A stretch of 64,000 bases of DNA, from contig DATMON010000012.1 in assembly GCA_035568175.1 (NCBI GenBank), positions 62,001 through 126,000 of the forward strand, in the 5' to 3' direction. The position numbers and the translations under genes were made by a program. Positions 7,482 to 15,706 of this stretch are shown here, one piece after another. The stretch is from AV40 sp035568175 (GTDB taxonomy: Bacteria; Verrucomicrobiota; Verrucomicrobiia; Chthoniobacterales; UBA10450). The notes under the pieces were generated by a model. The model saw nothing but the letters and a program-made list of their open reading frames with translations. It had not been told where the DNA came from and ran no database searches. Each line of letters opens with the position of its first letter. The stretch's first letter is position 1.

Positions 7482-9419
7482 TCATTTGTAGCTGCGCTGA
7501 GTTAAGTGAACGGTTTCGAAGTGGAGCGGTTCGCGGTGCAATTTCGGTGGAGCGATTTGTCCATTGCCTTGAAATTCCCACGCGAAGACGTCGGCGAACT
7601 TATCATCGTTGCGGAGAGCTTCGCCTTCAGGCGTTTGATGTTCTTCGCGAAAATGCGCACCGCATGACTCATCGCGAGCGAGGGCGTCGAGGCACATCAG
7701 CTCGGCGAATTCGAGGAAGTCGGCGACGCGCCCGGCGCGCTCGAGCGACTGATTAAAATCTTCGCCGTCGCCGGGAACACGGATCCCGCCGTGGCGGGAC
7801 CAAAATCTTTCACGCAGCTCGGGAATTTTTACGAGCGCTTCTTCCAAGCCATTCTTGTTTCGCGCCATTCCGCATTTGTCCCAAAGGAGCGTGCCGAGCT
7901 CGCGATGGATCGAATCGAGCGAGCGATCTCCATTTATCTTTAAGAGATTGTCGATCTTTGCACGTATATCGCTTCCGGCTTTTTTGAATTCAGGATGATC
8001 GGTTGCTGGTCGCTTGCCCATTTGGCCGGCTAGATAATTCGGAAGTGTGTAGGGCAAAACAAAATAACCATCGGCCAAACCTTGCATGAGTGCGCTCGCG
8101 CCGAGCCGGTTTGCGCCGTGATCGGAAAAATTCGCTTCTCCGATCACGAAAAGACCTGGGATATTGCTCATTAAATTATAATCGACCCAAAGCCCGCCCA
8201 TGGTATAATGAACGGCCGGATAAATCCGCATCGGGACCCGGTAAGCGTTTTCTCCGGTGATCTTTTCGTAAACTTCGAACAAATTTCCGTAGCGTTCCCG
8301 GATCGTTTCTTCGCCAAGTCGCTTGATCGCGTCGGCAAAATCCAAATAAACGCCGCGCCCGCCCGGTCCGACGCCGCGACCTTCGTCGCAAACTTCCTTG
8401 GCCGCGCGGGATGAAATGTCGCGCGGGGCAAGATTGCCGTAACTGGGATATTTTCGTTCGAGATAATAATCGCGATCGCTCTCCGGGATTTCGTTTGGCG
8501 ATTTCTTCGCGCCTTCCTTTCGCTTCGGCACCCAGACGCGTCCGTCATTACGCAACGACTCGGACATCAACGTCAGCTTCGATTGATAATCACCGGAGTG
8601 CGGAATGCAGGTGGGATGGATTTGAGTGAAACAAGGATTGGCGAAGAGCGCGCCTTTTTTGTAAGCGCGATAAGTCGCGGTCACGTTGCAACCCCGCGCG
8701 TTGGTCGAAAGGTAAAACACATTTCCGTAACCGCCGGTAGCCAACACGACCGCGTCGGCGGCGACGTTGTCGACCTTACCAGTGCGCAAATTTCGGGTGA
8801 CGATTCCCTTGGCGTGACCATCGACAATCACGACGTCGAGCATTTCGGTTTGGGGAAACATTTGCACGGTACCGGCGGCGATTTGGCGGCAGAGCGCCTG
8901 ATAGCAGCCGAGCAAGAGTTGCTGGCCGGTTTGGCCCCGCGCGTAAAATGTTCGGGAAACCTGTGCACCGCCGAACGAGCGATTGGCGAGCAAACCGCCG
9001 TACTCGCGCGCGAAGGGCACGCCCTGCGCGACGCATTGATCGATGATGTTCGAACTAACTTCGGCGAGCCGATAAACATTCGCTTCGCGCGATCGAAAAT
9101 CGCCGCCTTTGATCGTGTCATAGAACAAACGGTAAACGCTGTCGCCATCGTTCTGATAATTCTTCGCGGCGTTGATTCCGCCTTGCGCAGCGATCGAATG
9201 CGCCCGGCGCGGCGAATCCTGGTAACAAAAACATTTCACGCGATAGCCGAGCTCGCCGAGCGTCGCCGCCGCCGATCCGCCGGCGAGACCGCTTCCGACT
9301 ATGATGATTTCAAATTTGCGGCGATTGTTTGGACTAACGAGGCGGGAATGGTCTTTGTGACTCGTCCACTTGCGATCGAGCGCTCCAGCTGGAATTCGCG
9401 CTTCCAAATTGCCGATCAT
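7482..9419 (-). CDS. sdhA: Succinate dehydrogenase/fumarate reductase flavoprotein subunit
   Basis: About 645 residues, the longer form that goes with b558-type membrane anchors. Visible: Rossmann FAD site I-I-I-V-G-S-G-L-A-G-G-S-A-A; the H-S-I-A-A-Q-G-G-I-N segment carrying the FAD-linking His; H-P-T-C-I-P-H and E-S-L-R-N-D-G-R of the dicarboxylate site; G-E-A-N-F-S-D-H-G-A-N-R-L-G-A-S near the end. ATG 9419 overlaps the sdhC stop as ATGA; the frame extends upstream to 9494 but into sdhC. The unit order C-A-B matches Bacillus/Bacteroidetes-type enzymes that use menaquinone. Confidence 0.96.
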   Translation of the reverse strand: MIGNLEARIPAGALDRKWTSHKDHSRLVSPNNRRKFEIIIVGSGLAGGSAAATLGELGYRVKCFCYQDSPRRAHSIAAQGGINAAKNYQNDGDSVYRLFYDTIKGGDFRSREANVYRLAEVSSNIIDQCVAQGVPFAREYGGLLANRSFGGAQVSRTFYARGQTGQQLLLGCYQALCRQIAAGTVQMFPQTEMLDVVIVDGHAKGIVTRNLRTGKVDNVAADAVVLATGGYGNVFYLSTNARGCNVTATYRAYKKGALFANPCFTQIHPTCIPHSGDYQSKLTLMSESLRNDGRVWVPKRKEGAKKSPNEIPESDRDYYLERKYPSYGNLAPRDISSRAAKEVCDEGRGVGPGGRGVYLDFADAIKRLGEETIRERYGNLFEVYEKITGENAYRVPMRIYPAVHYTMGGLWVDYNLMSNIPGLFVIGEANFSDHGANRLGASALMQGLADGYFVLPYTLPNYLAGQMGKRPATDHPEFKKAGSDIRAKIDNLLKINGDRSLDSIHRELGTLLWDKCGMARNKNGLEEALVKIPELRERFWSRHGGIRVPGDGEDFNQSLERAGRVADFLEFAELMCLDALARDESCGAHFREEHQTPEGEALRNDDKFADVFAWEFQGNGQIAPPKLHREPLHFETVHLTQRSYK

Positions 9420-10171
9420 AATTGTTGCGCCGGCTTGATGAATCCGAGCAAGACGGCGACGGGAATCGACGCGTAGCCGATGAAAAGCAGCCACGAGAAA
9501 ATTCGTCCACCGATCGCCAGCCGCGGCGTCAGTCTGTGATTATTTAGACCGAGCGATTGGAAGAAACTCGATGAGCCGTGAGTGAGGTGAAGGGTGAGTA
9601 GAAATAACCCGAGGATGTAAAAGCTTGACACGTAAATGTTTTGGAATCCGTAAACCATCATGGAATAAACGTCGAAGCGATTGAGCGGATCGAGTTTGAG
9701 CAGCGGAAACTGCGGATTGAATTTGCGCGCGGTGAAATGGAGCAGGTGGAAAACGATGAAGGCGAGCACGACCAATCCGCTGACGACCATGTGACGCGAG
9801 GCCCAGCTTGCTTTCACGTATTGCCTGTCGATGTACGGTTGGGGACGGGCACGGCGATTTTCGATCGCAAGCAAGATCGTGAAATAGATATGCAAAATCA
9901 CCGCGGTCAGTAGAAACGCGCGGATCAGCCAAAGGAGCGGACCTAAATCGCGAAGATGTTGCGAGTAGGCGTTGATCCATTCGGGCCCGAGAAAAATTTG
10001 CAGATTGCCCAGGAGATGGCCAATGACGAACACAATTAGAATCACTCCGGTCACAGCGACAATCATCTTTCGGCCGACCGACGAATGACAAAAATCCGAA
10101 ATGAAACCGCGAGGTTTCGTTCGAACCGTCGCGGCAGCGGTAGATAGCGGTTCCGATTTTTGATCGATCAT
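9416..10171 (-). CDS. sdhC: Succinate dehydrogenase cytochrome b558 subunit
   Basis: A 251-residue membrane protein with five hydrophobic helices (near residues 33-55, 80-105, 125-150, 180-200, 222-245). G-H-L-L-G-N-L-Q, L-H-I-Y-F-T, F-H-L-L-H-F and L-T-L-H-L-T-H-G hold the histidines expected to bind two haem b groups. It anchors SdhA and SdhB and reduces quinone; a single large anchor replaces separate SdhC and SdhD. It overlaps pyrE upstream by 4 bp and sdhA downstream by 4 bp, so ridA-pyrE-sdhC-sdhA form one coupled unit. Confidence 0.93.
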   Translation of the reverse strand: MIDQKSEPLSTAAATVRTKPRGFISDFCHSSVGRKMIVAVTGVILIVFVIGHLLGNLQIFLGPEWINAYSQHLRDLGPLLWLIRAFLLTAVILHIYFTILLAIENRRARPQPYIDRQYVKASWASRHMVVSGLVVLAFIVFHLLHFTARKFNPQFPLLKLDPLNRFDVYSMMVYGFQNIYVSSFYILGLFLLTLHLTHGSSSFFQSLGLNNHRLTPRLAIGGRIFSWLLFIGYASIPVAVLLGFIKPAQQL

Positions 10172-10734
10172 TTGCTTCCAGGTTTCACCGCCGGAATCTT
10201 GGCGAGATCGGGCGGCAATTTGTTGGCCGCAAAATTCTCCACGTTCATTTCAACCAAACTGACGAAGGGACAGCCGAAATCCGGTTTGTCTTGGCCGCTA
10301 CGATCGACGATGACTCCGACAGCGCTCACTATTCCGCCGTGCGCGCGGACGATGTCGATCGTTTCCTGAACGCGACCGCCGCGGGTCACAACATCCTCGA
10401 CGACGAGAAATTTTTCGCCGTTGTCGATCTGGAATCCCCGCCGCAGCGCCAATTTGCCATCTTCCTTTTCAGTGAAGATGTGGCGTTTGCCTAACGAGCG
10501 GCCGACTTCTTGTCCGACAATGATTCCGCCGAGGGCAGGGGAAATCACGGAGTCGTAGTCAAAATCTCGCAATTTATCGGCGAGCATTTTGCATACGCGT
10601 TCGGCAATGTCGGTGTGCGAAAGAAGGATCGCGCACTGAAAATATTGGCGGCTGTGCAATCCGGAACGCAGGATAAAATGGCCATCGAGTAGCGCGCCGG
10701 TTTTTCGAAAGAGAGCGAGCAAGTCTTCGCTCAT
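10168..10734 (-). CDS. pyrE: Orotate phosphoribosyltransferase
   Basis: Makes OMP from orotate and PRPP. The PRPP-binding loop V-V-E-D-V-V-T-R-G-G-R lies near residues 110-120, and the I-S-P-A-L-G-G-I-I-V-G-Q-E-V-G-R segment is family-typical. 188 residues, normal length. ATGA overlaps on both sides (ridA upstream, sdhC downstream) show translational coupling with genes of unrelated pathways. Confidence 0.94.
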   Translation of the reverse strand: MSEDLLALFRKTGALLDGHFILRSGLHSRQYFQCAILLSHTDIAERVCKMLADKLRDFDYDSVISPALGGIIVGQEVGRSLGKRHIFTEKEDGKLALRRGFQIDNGEKFLVVEDVVTRGGRVQETIDIVRAHGGIVSAVGVIVDRSGQDKPDFGCPFVSLVEMNVENFAANKLPPDLAKIPAVKPGSK

Positions 10735-11144
10735 CCCGACGTGTCCGCGACTGTTCCGTCTCCGCCGCCGGCGACAGCGATCGCTTCGATCTCGACGCGC
10801 GCACCTTTGGGCAACGCTCCGGCCTGGATGGTCGAGCGCGCGGGCGGCGCTTGTTTAAAATAACTCCCGTAGATCTCATTGACGGTTTGAAAGTCGTTGA
10901 TGTCGGCCAGAAAAATTGTCGTCTTCACGATGTTGTCGTAGCCCAATCCTTCGACCTTCAATAAACCACCGATATTTTCCATCACGCGCCGCGCTTGAAC
11001 ATCGACTCCGCCGGAGACAATCTGTCCGGTCTTGGGATCGAGCGGAATTTGTCCCGAATAATAAATGATTGATCCGACGCGGACACCTTGCGAATACGGG
11101 CCGATGGCTGCTGGCGCGTCAGAAGTGGAGATGATCTTCTTCAT
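10731..11144 (-). CDS. ridA: RidA family reactive imine/enamine deaminase
   Basis: A 137-residue YjgF/YER057c/UK114 protein. A-P-A-A-I-G-P-Y-S-Q-G near the start, Y-Y-S-G-Q-I-P-L-D-P, and the C-terminal R-S-T-I-Q-A-G-A-L-P-K-G-A-R-V-E-I-E-A-I-A with the substrate-binding Arg and catalytic Glu are complete. RidA hydrolyses 2-aminoacrylate and related imines, protecting PLP enzymes. The C-terminal tail after V-A-G-G-G is slightly longer than usual because the end runs into pyrE. Confidence 0.94.
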   Translation of the reverse strand: MKKIISTSDAPAAIGPYSQGVRVGSIIYYSGQIPLDPKTGQIVSGGVDVQARRVMENIGGLLKVEGLGYDNIVKTTIFLADINDFQTVNEIYGSYFKQAPPARSTIQAGALPKGARVEIEAIAVAGGGDGTVADTSG

Positions 11145-11178
11145 AATTTCAGCTTAAACGTCCAACCGCGAGACGCAA

Positions 11179-12114
11179 TCATTCTGGCGATGGCATCGGG
11201 GAAACGGCCGCCTTCTTCTGCACCTCGAGCTTGTCCTGAAATTCCTTTTCGTACTGGGCCACAAAACGCTTGTAACCATCGGCATCGATGAATGGGTTAG
11301 GGGTTTCCCCGCGCACCAGGCGCTGGCGTTTTTTTTCGAATGAAAAAAACGATCCGTGATCGGACAGAAAGATGTCGCACGGCAACTTCTTCAACACGGC
11401 AAAAGTCTTTTCAAAATCTGACCCAATGCCGGGGTAACTTTCTTTTCCGACCAATTGATAATCGAGTGCCGTCGGGCTCCCTGCGAAAACGACATCGTAA
11501 GATTTTGAGCCATCATTGACTTTCGTCGTCCAAGTCGTGTTGCCTTTGGTGTGGCCAGGAGTCAGCCAGGCGATGAGCTTTTGGCCGCCGAGGTCAATCG
11601 ATTGGCCGTCTCCGATGATTTGATCGACCGCGACCGGTGGAAACGTCAGGGTATCCCCGAAACGAAAGTCTCCGTGTCCGCCATTACGCAGCAACTCCGC
11701 GTCGCGGGCGCTCGCGATTAACTTCGCTCCGCTTTTCTGTTTGAGTTCGGACAAGCCGCCGGCGTGATCAAAATGCGCGTGGCTGTTCAGGAGAATCTTC
11801 ACGTCCTCTAGTTTGAAGCCGAGCTGGGCGACATTTTGCTCAATTTGCGGCGCGGTTTCGACAAAACCGCCGTCGAGCAAGATGTGACCTTTGGCCGTCG
11901 CGATCAGGAAAGATCCGACTTCGGTTGCGCCGACATAATAAAGATTTCCCATGATTCGGAATGGCGGCACCGGTTTATTCCAGCTTCGGCTGGTCGGATC
12001 AGCTTGAGCCATAGCCGATGCGGCTAAGGCGATGAGAAGCCCAAAAGATAATGAGGATTTCACGAAAATGATTCGTCTGCGAGCAGTCGTTCTTGCAGAA
12101 TTCTTAAACTCCAC
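11179..12114 (-). CDS. Subclass B3-like metallo-beta-lactamase
   Basis: A secreted MBL-fold hydrolase of 311 residues with a signal peptide ending near A-S-A-M-A-Q-A (about residue 37). Zinc ligands fit subclass B3: H-A-H-F-D-H gives His112, His114, Asp116 and His117; T-P-G-H-T-K-G-N-T-T-W gives His187; S-D-H-G-S-F gives His251. Ser211 stands where class B1 enzymes have Cys. N-S-H-A-H-F-D-H-A-G-G and G-N-L-Y-Y-V-G are typical of L1/FEZ-1-type lactamases. A start at GTG (residue 18) would give a tidier signal peptide. It precedes ridA in the same direction by 34 bp. Activity against carbapenems is inferred from family only. Confidence 0.85.
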   Translation of the reverse strand: MEFKNSARTTARRRIIFVKSSLSFGLLIALAASAMAQADPTSRSWNKPVPPFRIMGNLYYVGATEVGSFLIATAKGHILLDGGFVETAPQIEQNVAQLGFKLEDVKILLNSHAHFDHAGGLSELKQKSGAKLIASARDAELLRNGGHGDFRFGDTLTFPPVAVDQIIGDGQSIDLGGQKLIAWLTPGHTKGNTTWTTKVNDGSKSYDVVFAGSPTALDYQLVGKESYPGIGSDFEKTFAVLKKLPCDIFLSDHGSFFSFEKKRQRLVRGETPNPFIDADGYKRFVAQYEKEFQDKLEVQKKAAVSPMPSPE

Positions 12115-12199
12115 GATACGAATGAGTTCAGTCCTATTGCCCCGGTACGCACTGTGCGAGGCATTGCTACCCGCTTAATCTCATCGATATTACTCTCTG

Positions 12200-15199
12200 A
12201 TGGTTGGTTGGATTTTAAAGAAGATAGTCGGTTCGAAAAACCAGCGCGAGCTAAGGCGATTGGCGCCGACGGTGCGCCGGATCAATGAGTTCGACGAACA
12301 GTTCAAGAGCCTGTCCGACGACGCTTTGCGCGCGAAAACGGCGGCTTGGAAGGATGAGCTCGCGAAAATCTCGGACCCGGAAGAGCAATGGAATCGGCTG
12401 AATGAGATTTTGCCGGAAGCGTTCGCCGCGGTGAAGAACGCCGCGCGGCGTTTGAAAGAGCGACGCCACAGTTTCACGGTCTGCGATCAGCCGATGACGT
12501 GGGACATGGTGCACTTCGATGTGCAGTTGCTCGGCGGAATGGTCTTGCATCGCGGCCGCATCGCGGAAATGGCGACAGGCGAAGGCAAAACTTTGGTCGC
12601 GACTTTGCCCCTTTATTTAAATGCGCTGACCGGCCGCGGCAGTCATCTCGTTACGGTGAACGATTATCTCGCTCGCCGCGACGCGGAATGGATGGGTGCG
12701 CTCTACAATTTCCTTGGACTGACCGTGGGTTGCATTCAACACGATCAGGAGCCGGACGTCCGCCGGCAACAGTACGCTTGCGACATCACTTACGGGACGA
12801 ACAGCGAGTTCGGTTTCGATTATTTGCGCGACAACGGAATGGCGACCACGCGCGAGCAACAGGTCCAGCGCGGTTATCATTACGCGATTGTCGATGAAGT
12901 GGACTCGATCTTGATCGACGAGGCGCGCACGCCGCTGATCATCAGCGGCCCGGCCACGATTTCGACCCATCAGTACGACAAATGGAAGCCGTTGATCGAG
13001 CAATTGGTGCGGAAGCAAACGATGTTGTGCAATCGAGTCGCGAGCGAAGCGACGGAGAAATTCGAGCAGGGCGATATCGAAACTGCGGGGCGCCTCATGT
13101 TCAAAGTGAAATTAGGCCAACCGCGCAACAAGCAATTGCTTCGGATGATGGAGGATCCGGACAAGCGGCGCGCGATAGATAAAGCGGAGCTTTCGTTCTA
13201 CACCGACACCCGCAAGGAAGAATTGTTTCTGCTCAAAGAGGAATTGTTTTTCACGATCGACGAGAAATCGAACGAGTCGGATTTGTCGGAGCAGGGCCGG
13301 ATGTTTTTGAACCCGGACGATCCGAATGCATTCGTCTTGCCGGACTTGATCAGTGAATTCACCGAGATCGATCTCGATCCGAGTTTGTCGGATGAAGAGA
13401 AGGACAAAAAGAAATCGGAACGACAACAGCATTGCGACGAGCAGGCGGAGCGGATTCATAATATTTCGAATTTGCTCCGCGCCTACTGCGTTTTCGACAA
13501 AGATGTTCAGTACGTCGTTGAGGAGAACAAGGTCGTCATTGTTGATGAATTCACCGGCCGCAAAATGCCGGGACGTCGTTGGAGCGATGGATTACATCAG
13601 GCAGTGGAAGCGAAAGAGGGCGTGCAGATCGACCGCGAGACGCAAACGCTGGCGACGATTACGATTCAAAATTATTTTCGACTCTATCAAAAGCTGGCCG
13701 GCATGACCGGCACGGCGGAAACCGAAGCGGCCGAGTTTCACGACATCTACAAACTGGACGTGAACGTGATCCCGACGAATCGGCCGGTGGCGCGCAAAGA
13801 TCACAACGACCGGATCTACAAGACCCGGCGCGAAAAATACAACGCAGTCATCAACGAAATCAGGGACCATCACACCAAGCAGCAACCGGTGCTGGTTGGC
13901 ACGGTGAGCGTGGAAGCTTCCGAGTTGCTCAGCCGAATGCTGAAACGCGAAAAAATTCCGCACAACGTGTTGAACGCAAAGTTTCACATGCAGGAGGCCG
14001 AGATCGTAATGCGCGCAGGCCAGCCAGGCACGGTCACCATTTCGACGAACATGGCCGGGCGCGGCACCGATATTAAACTCGGGCAGGGTGTGCCGGAACT
14101 CGGCGGGTTATTTGTTCTTGGAACAGAACGCCACGAGGCGCGCCGGATAGATCGACAACTTCGCGGACGTTGCGCGCGCCAAGGCGACCCGGGCGGGTCA
14201 CGCTTTTATGTCAGCTTCGAAGACGATCTCATGCGCAATTTCGGTGCGGCTGATCGGATGACCAAGATCATGGAACGCTTCGGTCTCGAAGAAGGACAGG
14301 AGCTGGAGCATCGCTGGTTGAACAAATCGGTGGAGACGGCGCAAAAGCGTGTCGAGCAGCGCAATTATCTGATCCGCAAACGCACGCTCGATTTCGACGA
14401 CGTGATGAACATGCAGCGCGAGGTCGTTTACACCTATCGCAATGAAGTGATCGACTCGGAAGATCCGCGGACGCTGATCTATGAAGTAATTGATGAAGCC
14501 GTGCCGGCGAAGTTGAAAGAATATCTCGAAGGCGACGAGCCAAACTACGCGGGGTTGATGAATTGGGTGAACACAACCTTTCCTCTTGGCCTAACGAAAG
14601 ACAAAGCGCAATTCGAGACGCGCAGCGCGGATGAAAATGCACAATTTCTAATTGGCAAAATCAAAGAATCTTACGAGCGCAAATCGAGTCACGAGGAGCC
14701 GACCGCGGTGAAAAGTCTCGAACGTTACATCATTCTGAACGCGATCGATCGTCTCTGGCAGGAACATCTCTACGCCATGGACGCGCTGCGGGAAGGCGTT
14801 TATCTCCGCGGTTACGCGCAAAAAGATCCATTGATCGAATACAAGACCGAGGCTTACGACATGTTCGTGGACCTGATGGCGAACATTAAGAATGAGGTTC
14901 TCCACAATCTTTTCCGGAGCACATCGAACTTGCAGGCGTTCGAGAATTTCCTCGCGAGTCTTCCGCAATTCTTGCTACGGGAAGACGCGCCGACTGCGCC
15001 AGCGGCGAACGTCCGGGCGCGGGCGCGTCAACCGCAGCCGGTTGGCGCAATGGCCGGAGTCGCGATGGACGGCGATGGTGCCGGCGAAATGTCGATTGAT
15101 CTGCCAGCGCGACGTTCGCTGCCAAAAGTCGGTCGAAACGAACCGTGTCCATGCGGGAGCGGTAAGAAATACAAGAACTGCTGCGGCCGCACCGCGTAA
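12200..15199 (+). CDS. secA: Protein translocase subunit SecA, enlarged form
   Basis: ATPase motor of the Sec pathway. 999 residues, longer than E. coli (901). Walker A M-A-T-G-E-G-K-T is at residues 124-131; Walker B-like V-D-E-V-D-S-I-L-I-D-E-A-R-T follows, and M-A-G-R-G-T-D-I-K-L and R-G-R-C-A-R-Q-G-D-P-G-S belong to the second motor domain. The C-terminus carries a zinc-binding SEC-C tail, C-P-C-G-S-G-K-K-Y-K-N-C-C. About 120 extra acidic residues lie between the first motor domain and the preprotein cross-linking domain (about 270-420), an insertion I know from Bacteroidetes SecA. An 85-bp gap separates it from the divergent lactamase gene. Confidence 0.97.
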   Translation: MVGWILKKIVGSKNQRELRRLAPTVRRINEFDEQFKSLSDDALRAKTAAWKDELAKISDPEEQWNRLNEILPEAFAAVKNAARRLKERRHSFTVCDQPMTWDMVHFDVQLLGGMVLHRGRIAEMATGEGKTLVATLPLYLNALTGRGSHLVTVNDYLARRDAEWMGALYNFLGLTVGCIQHDQEPDVRRQQYACDITYGTNSEFGFDYLRDNGMATTREQQVQRGYHYAIVDEVDSILIDEARTPLIISGPATISTHQYDKWKPLIEQLVRKQTMLCNRVASEATEKFEQGDIETAGRLMFKVKLGQPRNKQLLRMMEDPDKRRAIDKAELSFYTDTRKEELFLLKEELFFTIDEKSNESDLSEQGRMFLNPDDPNAFVLPDLISEFTEIDLDPSLSDEEKDKKKSERQQHCDEQAERIHNISNLLRAYCVFDKDVQYVVEENKVVIVDEFTGRKMPGRRWSDGLHQAVEAKEGVQIDRETQTLATITIQNYFRLYQKLAGMTGTAETEAAEFHDIYKLDVNVIPTNRPVARKDHNDRIYKTRREKYNAVINEIRDHHTKQQPVLVGTVSVEASELLSRMLKREKIPHNVLNAKFHMQEAEIVMRAGQPGTVTISTNMAGRGTDIKLGQGVPELGGLFVLGTERHEARRIDRQLRGRCARQGDPGGSRFYVSFEDDLMRNFGAADRMTKIMERFGLEEGQELEHRWLNKSVETAQKRVEQRNYLIRKRTLDFDDVMNMQREVVYTYRNEVIDSEDPRTLIYEVIDEAVPAKLKEYLEGDEPNYAGLMNWVNTTFPLGLTKDKAQFETRSADENAQFLIGKIKESYERKSSHEEPTAVKSLERYIILNAIDRLWQEHLYAMDALREGVYLRGYAQKDPLIEYKTEAYDMFVDLMANIKNEVLHNLFRSTSNLQAFENFLASLPQFLLREDAPTAPAANVRARARQPQPVGAMAGVAMDGDGAGEMSIDLPARRSLPKVGRNEPCPCGSGKKYKNCCGRTA

Positions 15200-15200
15200 C

Positions 15201-15222
15201 TTCGAAAGTGCTCGCTTTCGAA
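15201..15222 (+). terminator. Hairpin after secA
   Basis: TTCGAAAG (15201-15208) pairs with CTTTCGAA (15215-15222) around a 6-nt loop, starting two bases after the secA stop. The following stretch ATTTGTTTTATT is T-rich, so a factor-independent terminator is plausible. Confidence 0.6.
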
Positions 15223-15263
15223 ATCGGAGATTTGTTTTATTCTAGACACCTTTCCGGTTGATC

Positions 15264-15635
15264 ATGCAAACAATTCATTCTCGACGCATTATTGGGCTAT
15301 TGCTGGTTGCAACTTTGTTCGCGGGCTGCGCGATCCATCGTCCCACGATCCGGGAATATCAGACCGACCCGGCCGGTCGAATGAACGTTTCGAATGTTAC
15401 CGAAGAACAATATTGGAAGGAACGCGTTGACGAACGGATCGCGGCTGAGGTCGCGAAAGAGAAGCCCGAGTCGGGCTATGATACGTGGCAAAATTACTGG
15501 CGCTGGTGGTACAGCGTTTTGCGTCGAAAGAAGAACCCGCCATTTAAATCCGATGAGTTCAAAAAATCGGAAGACATGGTGAATTACATCAAGGAAAAAC
15601 GGCGCGCCAAAGGACTGCCGACGTACGAAGACTGA
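15264..15635 (+). CDS. Small lipoprotein of unknown function
   Basis: About 123 residues from ATG 15264 (TTG 15258 also possible). A signal sequence ends in the lipobox L-F-A-G-C, so the mature protein should be lipid-anchored. The rest is hydrophilic with a Trp/Tyr-rich patch (Y-D-T-W-Q-N-Y-W-R-W-W-Y, about 75-86) and a lysine-rich end. I do not recognise the family. It lies between the secA terminator and an MFS gene. Confidence 0.75.
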   Translation: MQTIHSRRIIGLLLVATLFAGCAIHRPTIREYQTDPAGRMNVSNVTEEQYWKERVDERIAAEVAKEKPESGYDTWQNYWRWWYSVLRRKKNPPFKSDEFKKSEDMVNYIKEKRRAKGLPTYED

Positions 15636-15648
15636 AGAGGAGAATTAC

Positions 15649-15675
15649 GAAGTAGAAAATTAGAAAGTAGAAAAC
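15649..15675. repeat. A-rich short tandem tract before the MFS gene
   Basis: GTAGAAAA and TTAGAAA units alternate (GTAGAAAATTAGAAA then GTAGAAAA). It resembles the other 7-8-bp tracts found at gene junctions in this window. Confidence 0.55.
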
Positions 15676-15706
15676 TTTCGTCGCGTTGGACACGCTAGCG
15701 GCCAGA

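Noticed and set aside
8583..9476. 297-codon open frame on the + strand opposite sdhA
   Set aside because: It lies antisense to a certain sdhA; the peptide has no recognisable domain and results from codon bias on the opposite strand.
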